The notes below the pieces were generated by a model. It did no database searches. It had not been told where the DNA came from and was given only the letters and a program-made list of their open reading frames with translations. 64,000 bases of DNA, from assembly GCF_010509575.1 (NCBI RefSeq), contig NZ_CP048437.1:930001-994000 (forward strand), written 5' to 3'. This document shows positions 15,907 through 24,525 of this stretch, in pieces. The stretch's first letter is position 1, and the number at the start of each line of letters is the position of its first letter. The position numbers and the translations under genes are program-made. This DNA comes from Faecalibacterium duncaniae. GTDB taxonomy: Bacteria > Bacillota > Clostridia > Oscillospirales > Ruminococcaceae.

Positions 15907-16827
15907 ATGCAAATCGTTTCATCTCTGTCGCCGCTGGCGCTGGAACATGAGGGCGGCACTGCTGTTGCCATGGGCTACTTCGACGGTATCCACATCGGCC
16001 ACCGTGCCGTCATTGAGGGAGCAGTGGAGTGGGCAAAGGCCCACGGCGCTGCCCCGGCGGTGTTCACCTTCAAGCTGCCCGCTGACAGCAAAATGAAGGG
16101 CCGCCGTCTGCTCTCCACCGAGGATAAGCATGCCCTGATCGCAAGCCTGGGAGTGGAGTGTTACCTCTGCCCCGAGTTTGAGGAGATCCGCGCCATGACC
16201 CCGGAGCAGTTCGTGTACGGCATCGTGCAGGACTGCCACGCCAGGGCGTTGTTCTGCGGCGAAAACTTTACCTTTGGTGCCAAGGCCGCCGGGACCCCCG
16301 AGCTGCTGAAGGAGCTCTGCGCCCCGCTGGGGGTGGAGGTCGTGGTGGTGCCCATGGCACAGTTTGAGGAAAAGCCGGTGTCCTCCACCCGCATCCGCAC
16401 GGCACTGGAGGGCGGCGATGTGCCTGCCGCCAACGCCATGCTGGGGATGCCCTATGCCATCCGCTTCGCGGTGCAGCACGGGGCAGGTCTGGGCCGCACG
16501 CTGGGTGTGCCCACCATCAACCAGATCTACCCGGCGGGTTTCCAGATGCCCCGCTACGGCATCTATATCACCCGCACCCGGATCGGTGATACCTGGTATC
16601 CCTCGGCCACCGGCCTGGGGACCCGGCCCACTGTCAATTCGGACGAGACCAAGGTGACCTGCGAGACCTTTATCCCGGATTTTTCCGGTGACCTCTATGG
16701 TACCGACCCGGTGGTGGAGTTCTACGCCTACCTGAGTCCCAGCAAAAAGTTTGATACCCTGGACGAGCTGAAGGCCTGCATCGACCATGCAGCCCGGCGC
16801 GCCAAGGCCTATTTTGCAAAAGCATAG
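15907..16827 (+). CDS. ribF: Bifunctional riboflavin kinase / FAD synthetase RibF
   Basis: RibF phosphorylates riboflavin to FMN and adenylates FMN to FAD. The N-terminal nucleotidyltransferase domain shows MGYFDGIHIGHRAVI and the KPVSSTRIRTAL motif (about residues 157-168). The C-terminal kinase domain shows GRTLGVPTINQIYP and ATGLGTRPTVNSDETKVTCE. At 306 aa it is full length. It is the last gene of the operon before the rpsO promoter. Confidence 0.95.
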   Translation: MQIVSSLSPLALEHEGGTAVAMGYFDGIHIGHRAVIEGAVEWAKAHGAAPAVFTFKLPADSKMKGRRLLSTEDKHALIASLGVECYLCPEFEEIRAMTPEQFVYGIVQDCHARALFCGENFTFGAKAAGTPELLKELCAPLGVEVVVVPMAQFEEKPVSSTRIRTALEGGDVPAANAMLGMPYAIRFAVQHGAGLGRTLGVPTINQIYPAGFQMPRYGIYITRTRIGDTWYPSATGLGTRPTVNSDETKVTCETFIPDFSGDLYGTDPVVEFYAYLSPSKKFDTLDELKACIDHAARRAKAYFAKA

Positions 16828-16838
16828 TAAAATTTTTC

Positions 16839-16867
16839 TTGCTTTTTGTACGGATTTCTGTTATACT
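16839..16867 (+). promoter_or_regulatory. rpsO promoter
   Basis: TTGCTT (16839-16844), 17-base spacer, TATACT (16862-16867). Confidence 0.75.
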
Positions 16868-16873
16868 AGCCAT

Positions 16874-16974
16874 GTTACCGCGGCACGGGGCTGGGAGTAT
16901 GCCCATTCGGGAGTACCGTTTTCCCGCATTCTGTGCCGACGGCAAATAAAATTTTATAAAGAGGTACTGTTACT
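16874..16974 (+). promoter_or_regulatory. Structured rpsO leader, probable S15 autoregulatory element
   Basis: The 100-base leader contains CGGCAC...GTGCCG as an outer stem around GGGAGTATGCCCATTCGGGAGTACC-type inner pairings. S15 represses its own mRNA in many bacteria through leaders that mimic its 16S rRNA site, and these leaders differ between phyla. The match here is by position and foldability only. Confidence 0.5.
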
Positions 16975-17229
16975 ATGAACAAGCAGGAAGTTATGGCCAA
17001 AGTCGCTCTGACCGAGAAGGACACTGGCTCCCCCGAGGTTCAGGTCGCTCTGCTGACCGCTCACATCAACGAGCTGAACGAGCACCTGAAGAAGAACCCT
17101 AACGATCACCACAGCCGCCGTGGTCTGATGAAGATGGTTGGCCGCCGCCGCAATCTGCTGGCCTACCTCCAGAAGAAGGACATCGAGCGTTACCGTGCTC
17201 TGATCGCAACCCTGGGTCTGCGTAAGTAA
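16975..17229 (+). CDS. rpsO: 30S ribosomal protein S15
   Basis: S15 is a primary 16S rRNA-binding protein of the 30S platform. The 84-aa sequence contains [20 protein letters not shown], the loop [20 protein letters not shown] and the terminal [18 protein letters not shown] precedes the ATG. It has its own promoter, leader and terminator between ribF and pnp, the standard order. Confidence 0.97.
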   Translation: MNKQEVMAKVALTEKDTGSPEVQVALLTAHINELNEHLKKNPNDHHSRRGLMKMVGRRRNLLAYLQKKDIERYRALIATLGLRK

Positions 17230-17239
17230 TAGAAAACAG

Positions 17240-17283
17240 AGGGCAGGTACCGCATTGTGGTGCCTGCCCTTTGCTCTTTTTTG
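17240..17283 (+). terminator. rpsO terminator
   Basis: AGGGCAGGTACC and GGTGCCTGCCCT pair perfectly around a short loop; a T-rich run (TTGCTCTTTTTT) follows. The rest of the 200-base gap to pnp holds a CTGCTGC-GCGTT-GCAGCAG hairpin and no convincing gene. Confidence 0.85.
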
Positions 17284-17437
17284 AGGAACAACAGGCCGCT
17301 GCTGCGCGTTGCAGCAGTAAATCGAGCGCCTGTGCTGTAAAAGGCACGGGCGTTGGCTTTATTGCTATGATGCGCTGGCCGCTGCCTTTTGGAAGATAAG
17401 AAGATAAACCGCAAAAGGACAAAGGAGGCAAAACCAA

Positions 17438-19582
17438 ATGGCAATTGAATTTGGTTCCCGCAAAGAGACCTTTGAAAACTTCAAGGTCTACGAGACCACG
17501 CTGGCTGGCCGTCCGTTCAAGGTCGAGATGGGCAAGATGTGCGGCCTGTCCAACGCAAGCGCCCTGATCCGCTACGGCGAGACCTGCGTGCTGTGCAACG
17601 TTGTGATGAGCCCCAAGCCCCGCGAAGGTGTGGATTTCTTCCCCCTGAACGTGGAGTATGAGGAAAAGCTCTACGCCGCAGGCCGCATCCCCGGCAGCTT
17701 TATGCGCCGTGAAGGCCGCCCCGGTGAGCGCGCCATCCTGACCAGCCGCGTGGTGGACCGCCCCATGCGCCCGCTGTTCCCCAAGGAGATGCGCAATGAT
17801 GTCTGCATCACCATGACCGTGATGAGCCTGGACCCCGATTGCAGCCCTGAAATCGCTGGCATGATCGGTGCGTCTCTGGTCACCGCTGTGTCTGAAATCC
17901 CCTGGAACGGCCCCATCGGCGGTGTTCAGGTGGGCCTGGTGGACGGCGAGATCGTCCTGAACCCCACCCAGGAGCAGCGCAAGGTGAGCGACCTGGCCCT
18001 GACCGTTGCCGCCACCATGGACAAGATCGTGATGATCGAGGCCGGTGCCAACGAGGTGGACGAGGACACCATGCTCAATGCCATCAAGGCCGCCCACGTT
18101 GAGATCAAGAAGATCATCACCTTTATCAACGGCATCGTTGCTGAGCGCGGCAAGCCGAAGATCGACTTCCAGGTGGTGGGTCTGGATATGGACGTGTTCC
18201 ACGCCATCCAGAACAAGTATCTGGACGACTTCAAGGCCGCCATGGATACCGATGACAAGAATGTGCGGGATGCAGCTCTGCTGCCCATCATGGACAAGAT
18301 TGCTGAGGAGTACCCCGACCTGTCTGATGCAGATCTCGACCTTGTCAGCTACAAGATGCAGAAGTACGTTGTCCGCCGCTGGCTGCTGGATGAGGGCAAG
18401 CGCGTGGATGGCCGCGGCATCAACGAGATCCGCCCGCTGGCTGCCGAAGTGGGCATCCTGCCCCGGGTCCACGGCTCCGGTATGTTCACCCGCGGCCAGA
18501 CCCAGGTGCTGACCACCTGCACCCTGGGCGGCACCAAGGACAACCAGCTGATGGACGATCTGACCGACGAGCAGACCAAGCGTTACATCCATCACTATAA
18601 CTTCCCGCCGTATTCTGTCGGCGAAGCCCGCGCACCCCGCAGCCCCGGCCGCCGCGAGATCGGCCACGGCGCACTGGCAGAGCGCGCTCTGGTTCCCGTG
18701 CTGCCCTCTCTGGAGGAATTCCCCTACACCATCCGCTGTGTCTCTGAGGTTCTGAGCTCCAACGGCTCCACCTCTCAGGCTTCCATCTGCGGTTCCACGC
18801 TGGCTCTGATGGATGCCGGTGTGCCCATCAAGGCACCTGTTGCCGGCATCTCCTGCGGCCTGATTACCGAGGGCGACCGCTGGATGACCATGCTGGACAT
18901 TCAGGGCGTGGAGGACTTCCACGGCGATATGGACTTCAAGGTGGGCGGCACCCGCAAGGGCATCACTGCCATCCAGATGGACATCAAGATCGACGGCCTG
19001 ACTTACGATATCATTGCCGAGGCCTTTGAGAAGTGCCGCAAGGGCCGCCTGTACATCCTGGACGAGATCATCAAGCCCGTGATCGCACAGCCCCGTGAGG
19101 AGCTGAGCCGCTGGGCTCCCAAGATGTTCAGCATGATGATCCCCACCGACAAGATCAAGGACGTGATCGGTAAGGGCGGCAAGGTCATCCAGGACATCTG
19201 TGCCACCTGCAACTGCAAGATCGATGTGCAGGAGGACGGCCATGTGTTCGTCTCCGCCGTGGATCAGGAGGACGCAAAGCGCGCCATCTTCACCATCAAG
19301 ACCATTGTGGAGGATCCCGAGATCGGTGCCATCTACAAGGGCAAGGTCACCCGCCTGATGAACTTTGGTGCCTTTGTGGAGATCGCACCGGGCAAGGAAG
19401 GTCTGGTGCACATCTCCAAGCTGGACACCAAGCGTGTGGAGCGCGTGGAGGATGTGGTCGCCGTGGGCGATGCCATCGTGGTCAAGGTCACGGACATCGA
19501 CCAGCAGGGCCGCATCAACCTGAGCCGCCGCGATGCCATTCTGGCGCTGGAAGCCAAGCGCGCCGCGCAGGAGCAGCAGTAA
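17438..19582 (+). CDS. pnp: Polyribonucleotide nucleotidyltransferase (PNPase)
   Basis: PNPase is the phosphorolytic 3'-5' exoribonuclease of mRNA turnover. The 714-aa protein has two RNase PH domains (the second with VDGRGINEIRPLAAEVGILP and AFEKCRKGRLYIL), a KH domain (IKDVIGKGGKVIQDICATC at about 566-584) and an S1 domain (YKGKVTRLMNFGAFVEI). AAAGGAGG precedes the ATG. A hairpin-rich 5' leader fits the known autoregulation of pnp but is not proof of it. Confidence 0.97.
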   Translation: MAIEFGSRKETFENFKVYETTLAGRPFKVEMGKMCGLSNASALIRYGETCVLCNVVMSPKPREGVDFFPLNVEYEEKLYAAGRIPGSFMRREGRPGERAILTSRVVDRPMRPLFPKEMRNDVCITMTVMSLDPDCSPEIAGMIGASLVTAVSEIPWNGPIGGVQVGLVDGEIVLNPTQEQRKVSDLALTVAATMDKIVMIEAGANEVDEDTMLNAIKAAHVEIKKIITFINGIVAERGKPKIDFQVVGLDMDVFHAIQNKYLDDFKAAMDTDDKNVRDAALLPIMDKIAEEYPDLSDADLDLVSYKMQKYVVRRWLLDEGKRVDGRGINEIRPLAAEVGILPRVHGSGMFTRGQTQVLTTCTLGGTKDNQLMDDLTDEQTKRYIHHYNFPPYSVGEARAPRSPGRREIGHGALAERALVPVLPSLEEFPYTIRCVSEVLSSNGSTSQASICGSTLALMDAGVPIKAPVAGISCGLITEGDRWMTMLDIQGVEDFHGDMDFKVGGTRKGITAIQMDIKIDGLTYDIIAEAFEKCRKGRLYILDEIIKPVIAQPREELSRWAPKMFSMMIPTDKIKDVIGKGGKVIQDICATCNCKIDVQEDGHVFVSAVDQEDAKRAIFTIKTIVEDPEIGAIYKGKVTRLMNFGAFVEIAPGKEGLVHISKLDTKRVERVEDVVAVGDAIVVKVTDIDQQGRINLSRRDAILALEAKRAAQEQQ

Positions 19583-19593
19583 TCCATAAATCA

Positions 19594-19633
19594 GAGGGAC
19601 CCCACAGCCGGTTGGCTGCGGGGTCCCTTTTTG
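19594..19633 (+). terminator. pnp terminator
   Basis: GGGACCCC-CAGCC-GGTT-GGCTG-GGGGTCCC followed by TTTTT. Confidence 0.9.
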
Positions 19634-19661
19634 CTGTCCGAAAAAATTTTTGGGTTTCCTC

Positions 19662-19709
19662 TTGACAGAAATGCAAAAATATGTATTATTGTATTAGCTA
19701 CTTAATACA
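19662..19709 (+). promoter_or_regulatory. Promoter and operator of the YtrA-type regulator operon
   Basis: TTGACA (19662-19667) and TATTAT (19684-19689) form the promoter. Directly downstream lies a perfect inverted repeat, TGTATTA (19690-19696), six bases, TAATACA (19703-19709). Its position over the transcription start suits repression by the GntR-type product of the first gene. Confidence 0.75.
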
Positions 19710-19735
19710 GCAACACATAAGGAGGGCAAAGCAGA

Positions 19736-20116
19736 ATGAGTGAACAGTTTGATGCCAGCCGCCCGATCTATGCCCAGCTGGTGGAACGGCTCAAAGCCAG
19801 AATTCTGGCGGGCACCTACCCGCCGGGGGGCCATCTGGATTCGGTGCGGGATCTGGCCGCAGCTGCCGGGGTCAACCCCAACACGATGCAGAGGGCTCTG
19901 GCCCAGCTGGAAAGTGAGGGCCTTGTGCGCACCGAGCGCACAAGCGGACGCTACGTCACGGAGGATACGAATTTGATCGAACAACTGCGGGCTGCCGCCG
20001 CCCATGACATCGCGGCAGATTTTCTGGAGAAGATGCGCAGCATCGGCTACACGCCGGAAAAGGCGGCAGCCCTGTTGGAGCACTGGGATACAGAGGAGGT
20101 AGAACCCCATGAGTAA
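19736..20116 (+). CDS. GntR-family transcriptional regulator, YtrA subfamily
   Basis: A 126-aa DNA-binding protein with the winged-helix domain at residues 7-75 (PIYAQLVERLKARILAGTYP, then SVRDLAAAAGVNPNTMQRAL and GLVRTERTSGRYV) and only a short C-terminal helical region. That is the layout of YtrA regulators, which control adjacent ABC transporters. It overlaps the ATPase gene by 8 bases. It probably represses its own operon at the inverted repeat at 19690-19709; the inducer is unknown, and envelope stress or peptide antibiotics are common signals in the family. Confidence 0.9.
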   Translation: MSEQFDASRPIYAQLVERLKARILAGTYPPGGHLDSVRDLAAAAGVNPNTMQRALAQLESEGLVRTERTSGRYVTEDTNLIEQLRAAAAHDIAADFLEKMRSIGYTPEKAAALLEHWDTEEVEPHE

Positions 20117-20837
20117 GGTGCTGACCTGTGAAAAATTGACAAAAGTATACGGAAAGGAAAAGACCGCGCTGGACGGCATCGATCTGGAGCTGGATTTTGG
20201 CCGCATCGTAGGGCTGCTGGGCCCCAACGGCAGCGGCAAGACCACCCTGCTCAAGCTGGCCAATGGTCTGCTGCAGCCCACGGAAGGCCGCATCCGGATC
20301 GCGGGCATGGCCCCCGGCCCGGAGACCAAGGAGCTGGTCTCCTACCTGCCGGACGCCGACTGGCTGCCCGACTGGATGCGGGTGGAGGAGCTGGTGGAGA
20401 TGTTCCGGGATTTTTACGGCACGCCCAGTCAGGCCAAGGCTTACATCGGCTTTGACGCCGACAAGGCCAATGAGATGCTGGCCCGGCTGAACATCGCCCC
20501 CAATGCCCGGCTCAAGACCCTTTCCAAGGGCAACAAGGAGAAGGTTCAGCTGGTGCTGGCCATGAGCCGCCACGCCCGTCTCTACCTGCTGGATGAGCCC
20601 ATCGGCGGCGTGGACCCTGCGGCCCGGGACTACATCCTGAACACCATCATTTCCAACTACAGCAAGGACGCGACCGTTGTCATTTCTACCCACCTCATCG
20701 AGGACATTGAGCCGGTGCTGGACGAGGCCGTGTTCCTGAAGGACGGCAAAATCTTTGCTCACCGCGCTGTGGATGATATCCGCGAGACCGAGGGCAAGAG
20801 CGTCGATGCATATTTCCGGGAGGTATTCAAATGCTGA
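20109..20837 (+). CDS. ABC transporter ATP-binding protein
   Basis: The 242-aa ATPase powers the membrane protein encoded next. Walker A is GPNGSGKTT at about residues 37-45, the signature is LSKGNKEKVQL, Walker B is LYLLDEPIGGVDP, and the switch His lies in VISTHLIEDIE. It is encoded between a YtrA-type regulator and a six-helix permease with overlaps on both sides, so the three form one unit. The exporter substrate cannot be told from sequence. Confidence 0.93.
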   Translation: MSKVLTCEKLTKVYGKEKTALDGIDLELDFGRIVGLLGPNGSGKTTLLKLANGLLQPTEGRIRIAGMAPGPETKELVSYLPDADWLPDWMRVEELVEMFRDFYGTPSQAKAYIGFDADKANEMLARLNIAPNARLKTLSKGNKEKVQLVLAMSRHARLYLLDEPIGGVDPAARDYILNTIISNYSKDATVVISTHLIEDIEPVLDEAVFLKDGKIFAHRAVDDIRETEGKSVDAYFREVFKC

Positions 20838-21700
20838 GGCAATTGTTGAAATATGAGTTCAAGGCCACCAAAAGCCTGTACTTCGGGCTGTATCTGGCGC
20901 TGGCGCTGTTGAGCGTGGTGCTGGGCGTGACCTTCCGGCAGGAACACGCGCTGGCTCACAGCACAAGCTTCCAGAATCTCGAAGTGATTCTGATGATCGT
21001 GTATGTCTCGGTCATCCTTGCCATCGCGGTGCTCTGCTTCGTGAACACCATCCAGCGCTTTTATCAGAACCTGCTGGGCCGGGAAGGCTACCTGATGCAC
21101 ACGCTGCCGGTCAATGAGAACCAGCTCATCCTCTCCAAGCTCCTCACCAGCATGGTCTGGGTGCTGTGCAGCGGCCTTGTGGGCATCGTCTGCATCACGG
21201 TGATGGTCAGCATCGGTGTGATTGACTCGGAGACCTTCGGCATGGTGGACTGGAACAGCTGGAAGCAGCTGTGGGGGATGCTGTATGGAGAACTGGGCGC
21301 GAAGTTCTGGCTGGTGACGTTCTGGACCATCCTCATCAATCTGGCCCGGCTGGCAAGCCTCATCCTCTGCGTTTACGCTGCCTGTATGATCGCCCATCAA
21401 TTCCCCAAGCATGTGATGGTGGCCGGGATCCTCGCGTTTATCGGCCTGAACATCGTGGAGACCCAGCTCGATAAGCTGCTGGGCACGAATGATGTGAGTA
21501 TGATCGTGGATGTCACGTACCGGGTCGTGGGTGTGAACGTGACCGGTGTGAGCTATGGAGCGACCCCGATGCGCTGGCTGACGGCGGCACTTGGAACAGA
21601 CGTTGGCTATCTGTTCTGCTTTGCCGTGACTGCAGCCATTGCGGCGGCATACTTCTTCCTGACCCGGTGGCTGATGAAAAATAAACTGAATCTGGAGTAA
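20831..21700 (+). CDS. ABC transporter permease, six-helix ABC-2 like
   Basis: A 289-aa membrane protein with about six hydrophobic segments (LYFGLYLALALLSVVLGV, LEVILMIVYVSVILAIAVL, MVWVLCSGLVGIVCITVMV, WTILINLARLASLILCVYAA, IAFIG-type helix near 195, and a last one near 265-280). A charged N-terminal MLRQLLKYEFKATKS matches ABC-2 exporters. It overlaps the ATPase gene and is followed by a bidirectional terminator. Confidence 0.85.
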   Translation: MLRQLLKYEFKATKSLYFGLYLALALLSVVLGVTFRQEHALAHSTSFQNLEVILMIVYVSVILAIAVLCFVNTIQRFYQNLLGREGYLMHTLPVNENQLILSKLLTSMVWVLCSGLVGIVCITVMVSIGVIDSETFGMVDWNSWKQLWGMLYGELGAKFWLVTFWTILINLARLASLILCVYAACMIAHQFPKHVMVAGILAFIGLNIVETQLDKLLGTNDVSMIVDVTYRVVGVNVTGVSYGATPMRWLTAALGTDVGYLFCFAVTAAIAAAYFFLTRWLMKNKLNLE

Positions 21701-21704
21701 ACAA

Positions 21705-21740
21705 AAAGGCGGTGTGCCCGGAGCGGACACACCGTCTTTT
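21705..21740. terminator. Bidirectional terminator between the ABC operon and asnB
   Basis: AAAAAGGCGGTGTG...CACACCGTCTTTT can serve both converging units, with T-runs on both strands. Confidence 0.85.
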
Positions 21741-21757
21741 GCTGTCTGGAAAAAGGA

Positions 21758-23344
21758 TTACACGCCGGAAGCGCCGTAGTTTGCCAGCACACGGGCAGAA
21801 GGATCGTTGACGTTGCAGCCGGGCCATGCCTTGTTCGGCATCCAGAAGCCCACGATGGTGCGGCTCTGGTCGTGGTAGTATTTCTCGAAGATTTCACGGT
21901 AGAACAGGCTCTCCTTGGTAAAGGGCATACAGTGGGCCGAGTAGTTTGCCCGGCGGAGCTGGAACTCCTCATCGGTGTACAGGCTCTCGGCGTACTCCTT
22001 GATGTCGTCCACCATGCTGTGGCCCACGGCATCGGAGAAGGCGGCCTTTTCGCGCCAGAGGATCTCCGGGGGCAGCCAGTCGCCCTCAAAGGCCTTGCGC
22101 AGCAGGTACTTGCCCTTGCCGTAGCTGTTCAGCTTCTTTTCGGGGTCAATGGCCATGACGTAGCGCACAAAATCCAGATCGCCAAAGGGCACGCGGGCCT
22201 CGATGCTGTTGGCGGAGATGCAGCGGTCGGCCCGGAGGACATCGTACATGTACAGCTCCCGGATGCGCTTCTGGCTCTCCTGCTGGAAGGCATCGGCGGT
22301 GGGGGCGTAGTCGGTGTACTTGTAACCGAACAGCTCATCGGAGATCTCGCCGGTCAGCAGCACGCGCACATCGGTCTGCTCGTGGATGGCCTTGCAGAGC
22401 AGGTACATGCCCATGCTGGCGCGGATGGTGGTGATATCCCAGGTGCCCAGCAGTCGGATGACCTCCTCCAGGCTCTGGATGACCATGTCCCGGTTGATGA
22501 TGATCTCATGGTGTTCGCTGCCCAGATAATCGGCGGTTTGGCGGGCATATTTCAGGTCGATGGCATCGGTGTCCATGCCGATGGCAAAGGTGCGGATGGG
22601 CTTGCCCAGCTTCTTGGCTGCAATGGAGCAGACCAGCGAGGAATCCAGACCGCCCGAGAGCAGGAAGCCCACAGGGGCATCGGCATCCAGACGCTTTTCC
22701 ACGCCTGCGATCAGCTTTTCGCGGATGTTCCGCAGGGTGGTCTCCATGTCATCCTCCATGGGGGCGGGCACGTCGGCAATGTCCTCATAGCGGACAAAGC
22801 GGCCATCGCAGTAGTAGCTGCCGATGGGGAAGGGGCGGATGTCGTCGCACCAGCCGATCAGGTTCTGCATCTCGGAGGCAAAGGCGATCTGGTGGCTGGA
22901 CTTGGAATAGCCGTAGAACAGCGGGCGGATGCCGATGGGGTCACGGGCTGCGATCAGCCGGTCCTTGCGGGAATCATACAGAATAAGCGCGAACTCGGAG
23001 TCCATGTGGCGGAACATATCCAGACCGTACTCGTAATACAGCGGCAGCAGGATCTCGCAGTCGCAGTCGGAGGCAAACTTGTAGCCCCGGCGCTTCAGGA
23101 TCTCCTTCTCAAAGCGGAAGCCGTAGAGCTCACCGTTGCAGACCACACAGTCGGCACCGCGGTAGAAGGGCTGCATCCCCTCCGGGGTCAGGCCCATGAT
23201 GGCAAGGCGGCCAAAGCCCATCAGACCAAAAGGCCCTTCCACCACACGCTGGTCGTCCGGCCCGCGCATCACGGTGCGCAGCAGATACTCCTTGAATTTG
23301 GCGGCACTCAGGTCGTGCCCCGTGTAACCCATAACACAACACAT
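21758..23344 (-). CDS. asnB: Asparagine synthetase B, glutamine-hydrolysing
   Basis: AsnB transfers ammonia from glutamine to aspartate using ATP. The 528-aa protein begins MCCVMGYTG, with Cys2 as the class II amidotransferase nucleophile, followed by the glutaminase features GFGRLAIMGLTPEGMQPF and CNGELYGFR. The synthetase domain has the PP-loop LLSGGLDSSLVCS (about residues 228-240). At 528 aa it is close to the Gram-negative length. The gene is preceded by an Asn-type T-box leader and its own promoter, so expression should rise when tRNA-Asn is uncharged. Confidence 0.95.
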   Translation of the reverse strand: MCCVMGYTGHDLSAAKFKEYLLRTVMRGPDDQRVVEGPFGLMGFGRLAIMGLTPEGMQPFYRGADCVVCNGELYGFRFEKEILKRRGYKFASDCDCEILLPLYYEYGLDMFRHMDSEFALILYDSRKDRLIAARDPIGIRPLFYGYSKSSHQIAFASEMQNLIGWCDDIRPFPIGSYYCDGRFVRYEDIADVPAPMEDDMETTLRNIREKLIAGVEKRLDADAPVGFLLSGGLDSSLVCSIAAKKLGKPIRTFAIGMDTDAIDLKYARQTADYLGSEHHEIIINRDMVIQSLEEVIRLLGTWDITTIRASMGMYLLCKAIHEQTDVRVLLTGEISDELFGYKYTDYAPTADAFQQESQKRIRELYMYDVLRADRCISANSIEARVPFGDLDFVRYVMAIDPEKKLNSYGKGKYLLRKAFEGDWLPPEILWREKAAFSDAVGHSMVDDIKEYAESLYTDEEFQLRRANYSAHCMPFTKESLFYREIFEKYYHDQSRTIVGFWMPNKAWPGCNVNDPSARVLANYGASGV

Positions 23345-23367
23345 ATTTCTTACCCCTCTCTCTCTCT

Positions 23368-23442
23368 AAACCTCTCCGTCAATGCTTCGCATTTCCGCCT
23401 CTCCTGATAGGAGAGGCAAGTTTCCCGGTGACTGAGAAGTTT
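23368..23442 (+). repeat. Palindromic intergenic repeat, copy 4 (short form)
   Basis: A 75-base version with AAACCTCTCCGTCA at one end, TGACTGAGAAGTTT at the other and one inner hairpin (GCCTCTCCTGATAGGAGAGGC). The second arm of the long form is missing. It lies between the T-box terminator and asnB. Confidence 0.75.
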
Positions 23443-23454
23443 TTGCAAATAAAA

Positions 23455-23743
23455 AAAATACGGCAGCCTTCATCCCATTTGCTAGGACGAATGCTGCCGT
23501 ATCCGTGGTGCCACCTAAATTACCGGTGCGCGAACACACCAGTCACTTTTGTGTACTCTCCCCGTTGAAAGCACTGCCGCGATAACGAGCGGCTGCCGTC
23601 GGCCCCTACTAACTGCCCGAAGCAGGTTCAGGGGGAAGCTCACGGGGGTTCGTTCGGGGCTCATTCTCTGTGCGGCTTCCACCGGCCCGCACTCGCTGCA
23701 AAAGAACCTTGAGCACTTACTTTTCCCGATCAACGCTTTTCCT
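23455..23743 (-). promoter_or_regulatory. T-box riboswitch, asparagine type, controlling asnB
   Basis: Read on the minus strand, the T-box core AGGTGGCACCACGG is followed by the terminator TACGGCAGC...GCTGCCGTA with eight T. Stem I sequences and an AAC in the expected 3' half of the stem (minus-strand GAACGAACCC, plus 23647-23655) fit an Asn specifier; two overlapping AAC choices exist. The T-box UGGC would pair with a G discriminator base, which tRNA-Asn carries. Uncharged tRNA-Asn should favour antitermination. Confidence 0.9.
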
Positions 23744-23749
23744 GCCTGC

Positions 23750-23778
23750 ATTGTATCACGGCTCTTTGTCCGTGTCAA
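23750..23778 (-). promoter_or_regulatory. Promoter of the T-box-asnB unit
   Basis: Minus-strand TTGACA (23778-23773), 17-base spacer, TACAAT (23755-23750). The -35 lies inside the last codons of the upstream Fur-family gene. Confidence 0.85.
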
Positions 23779-24232
23779 CACAGTGTTCGCATTTTTGTGC
23801 GGTCTGCCCCGGATGGGGGCTGTTTTGTGCGCAGCTGCGGCACAATCCGTACAAAACGCTGCCCTCGCACTGCAGGGTGAAGCCGTGCTCCGCCATCAGA
23901 TGGGCACGCACCTCATCCATAAAGTGGCAGTCCAGGTGATAGATGCGCCCGCACTGCACGCACTTCAGGTGCAGGTGCTCGCGGCAGTGGCGGCCCTCGT
24001 CCACATACTGGAACACGGCCTTTTCGCCCTTATCGGCCACATATTTCATAATGCGCTGCTCGCCTGCCAGTTTGTCCAGATACCGGTACACCGTGGTGGG
24101 ATTGGGGCTGGCCCCCTCTGCCTCCAGATGTTCCAGAATGTTGGATGCACTGACCGCGTGCTGGCGGTTGTTGATGAGATAATCCAGGATCAATTGCCGG
24201 GTTTTGGTGTTGTACCCCCCGCGACCTGCCAT
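23756..24232 (-). CDS. Fur-family metalloregulator
   Basis: A 158-aa regulator with an N-terminal winged helix (YNTKTRQLILDYLINNRQHA, SPNPTTVYRYLDKLAGEQRI) and a C-terminal dimerisation domain carrying HCREHLHLKCVQCGRIYHLD and a second Cys pair in LCRSCAQ, consistent with a structural Zn(Cys)4 site. Fur, Zur and PerR are not separable here. ATG at 24232 is chosen because AGAAAGGAAGG precedes it; a longer frame starting at 24286 would include the promoter. The extreme C-terminus (EHCVDTDKEP) overlaps the asnB promoter. Confidence 0.88.
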   Translation of the reverse strand: MAGRGGYNTKTRQLILDYLINNRQHAVSASNILEHLEAEGASPNPTTVYRYLDKLAGEQRIMKYVADKGEKAVFQYVDEGRHCREHLHLKCVQCGRIYHLDCHFMDEVRAHLMAEHGFTLQCEGSVLYGLCRSCAQNSPHPGQTAQKCEHCVDTDKEP

Positions 24233-24257
24233 GGTATCAGCCTTCCTTTCTGAGTCA

Positions 24258-24286
24258 AGTGTACCACAATTTATCCTTTGATGCAA
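24258..24286 (-). promoter_or_regulatory. Promoter of the Fur-family gene
   Basis: Minus-strand TTGCAT (24286-24281), 17-base spacer, TACACT (24263-24258). Confidence 0.65.
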
Positions 24287-24396
24287 AACAAGAACGAAAC
24301 ACTGGCGACAAGCACAAAAAAACTGTTCAATTTATAGCAAAATAATGCATGATATCTGTTCAAAACGGAAAAGCTCCCAAAGTTTTCAAAAAAGTC

Positions 24397-24425
24397 TTGT
24401 AAACATTGTCCAGATATGTGATAAT
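24397..24425 (+). promoter_or_regulatory. Promoter of the FCD-type GntR gene
   Basis: TTGTAA (24397-24402), 17-base spacer, GATAAT (24420-24425), giving a leader of about 95 bases. The 110 bases upstream of it, back to the Fur-family promoter, show no gene. Confidence 0.65.
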
Positions 24426-24525
24426 AATATTAATGATTACTTGGATTATTTAAGGGATACAAGCTGTCCGGCGGGCGACTTATTGCTGCCTGAACGGTCC
24501 TGCTTGCGAACTAGGAGATAGAACA

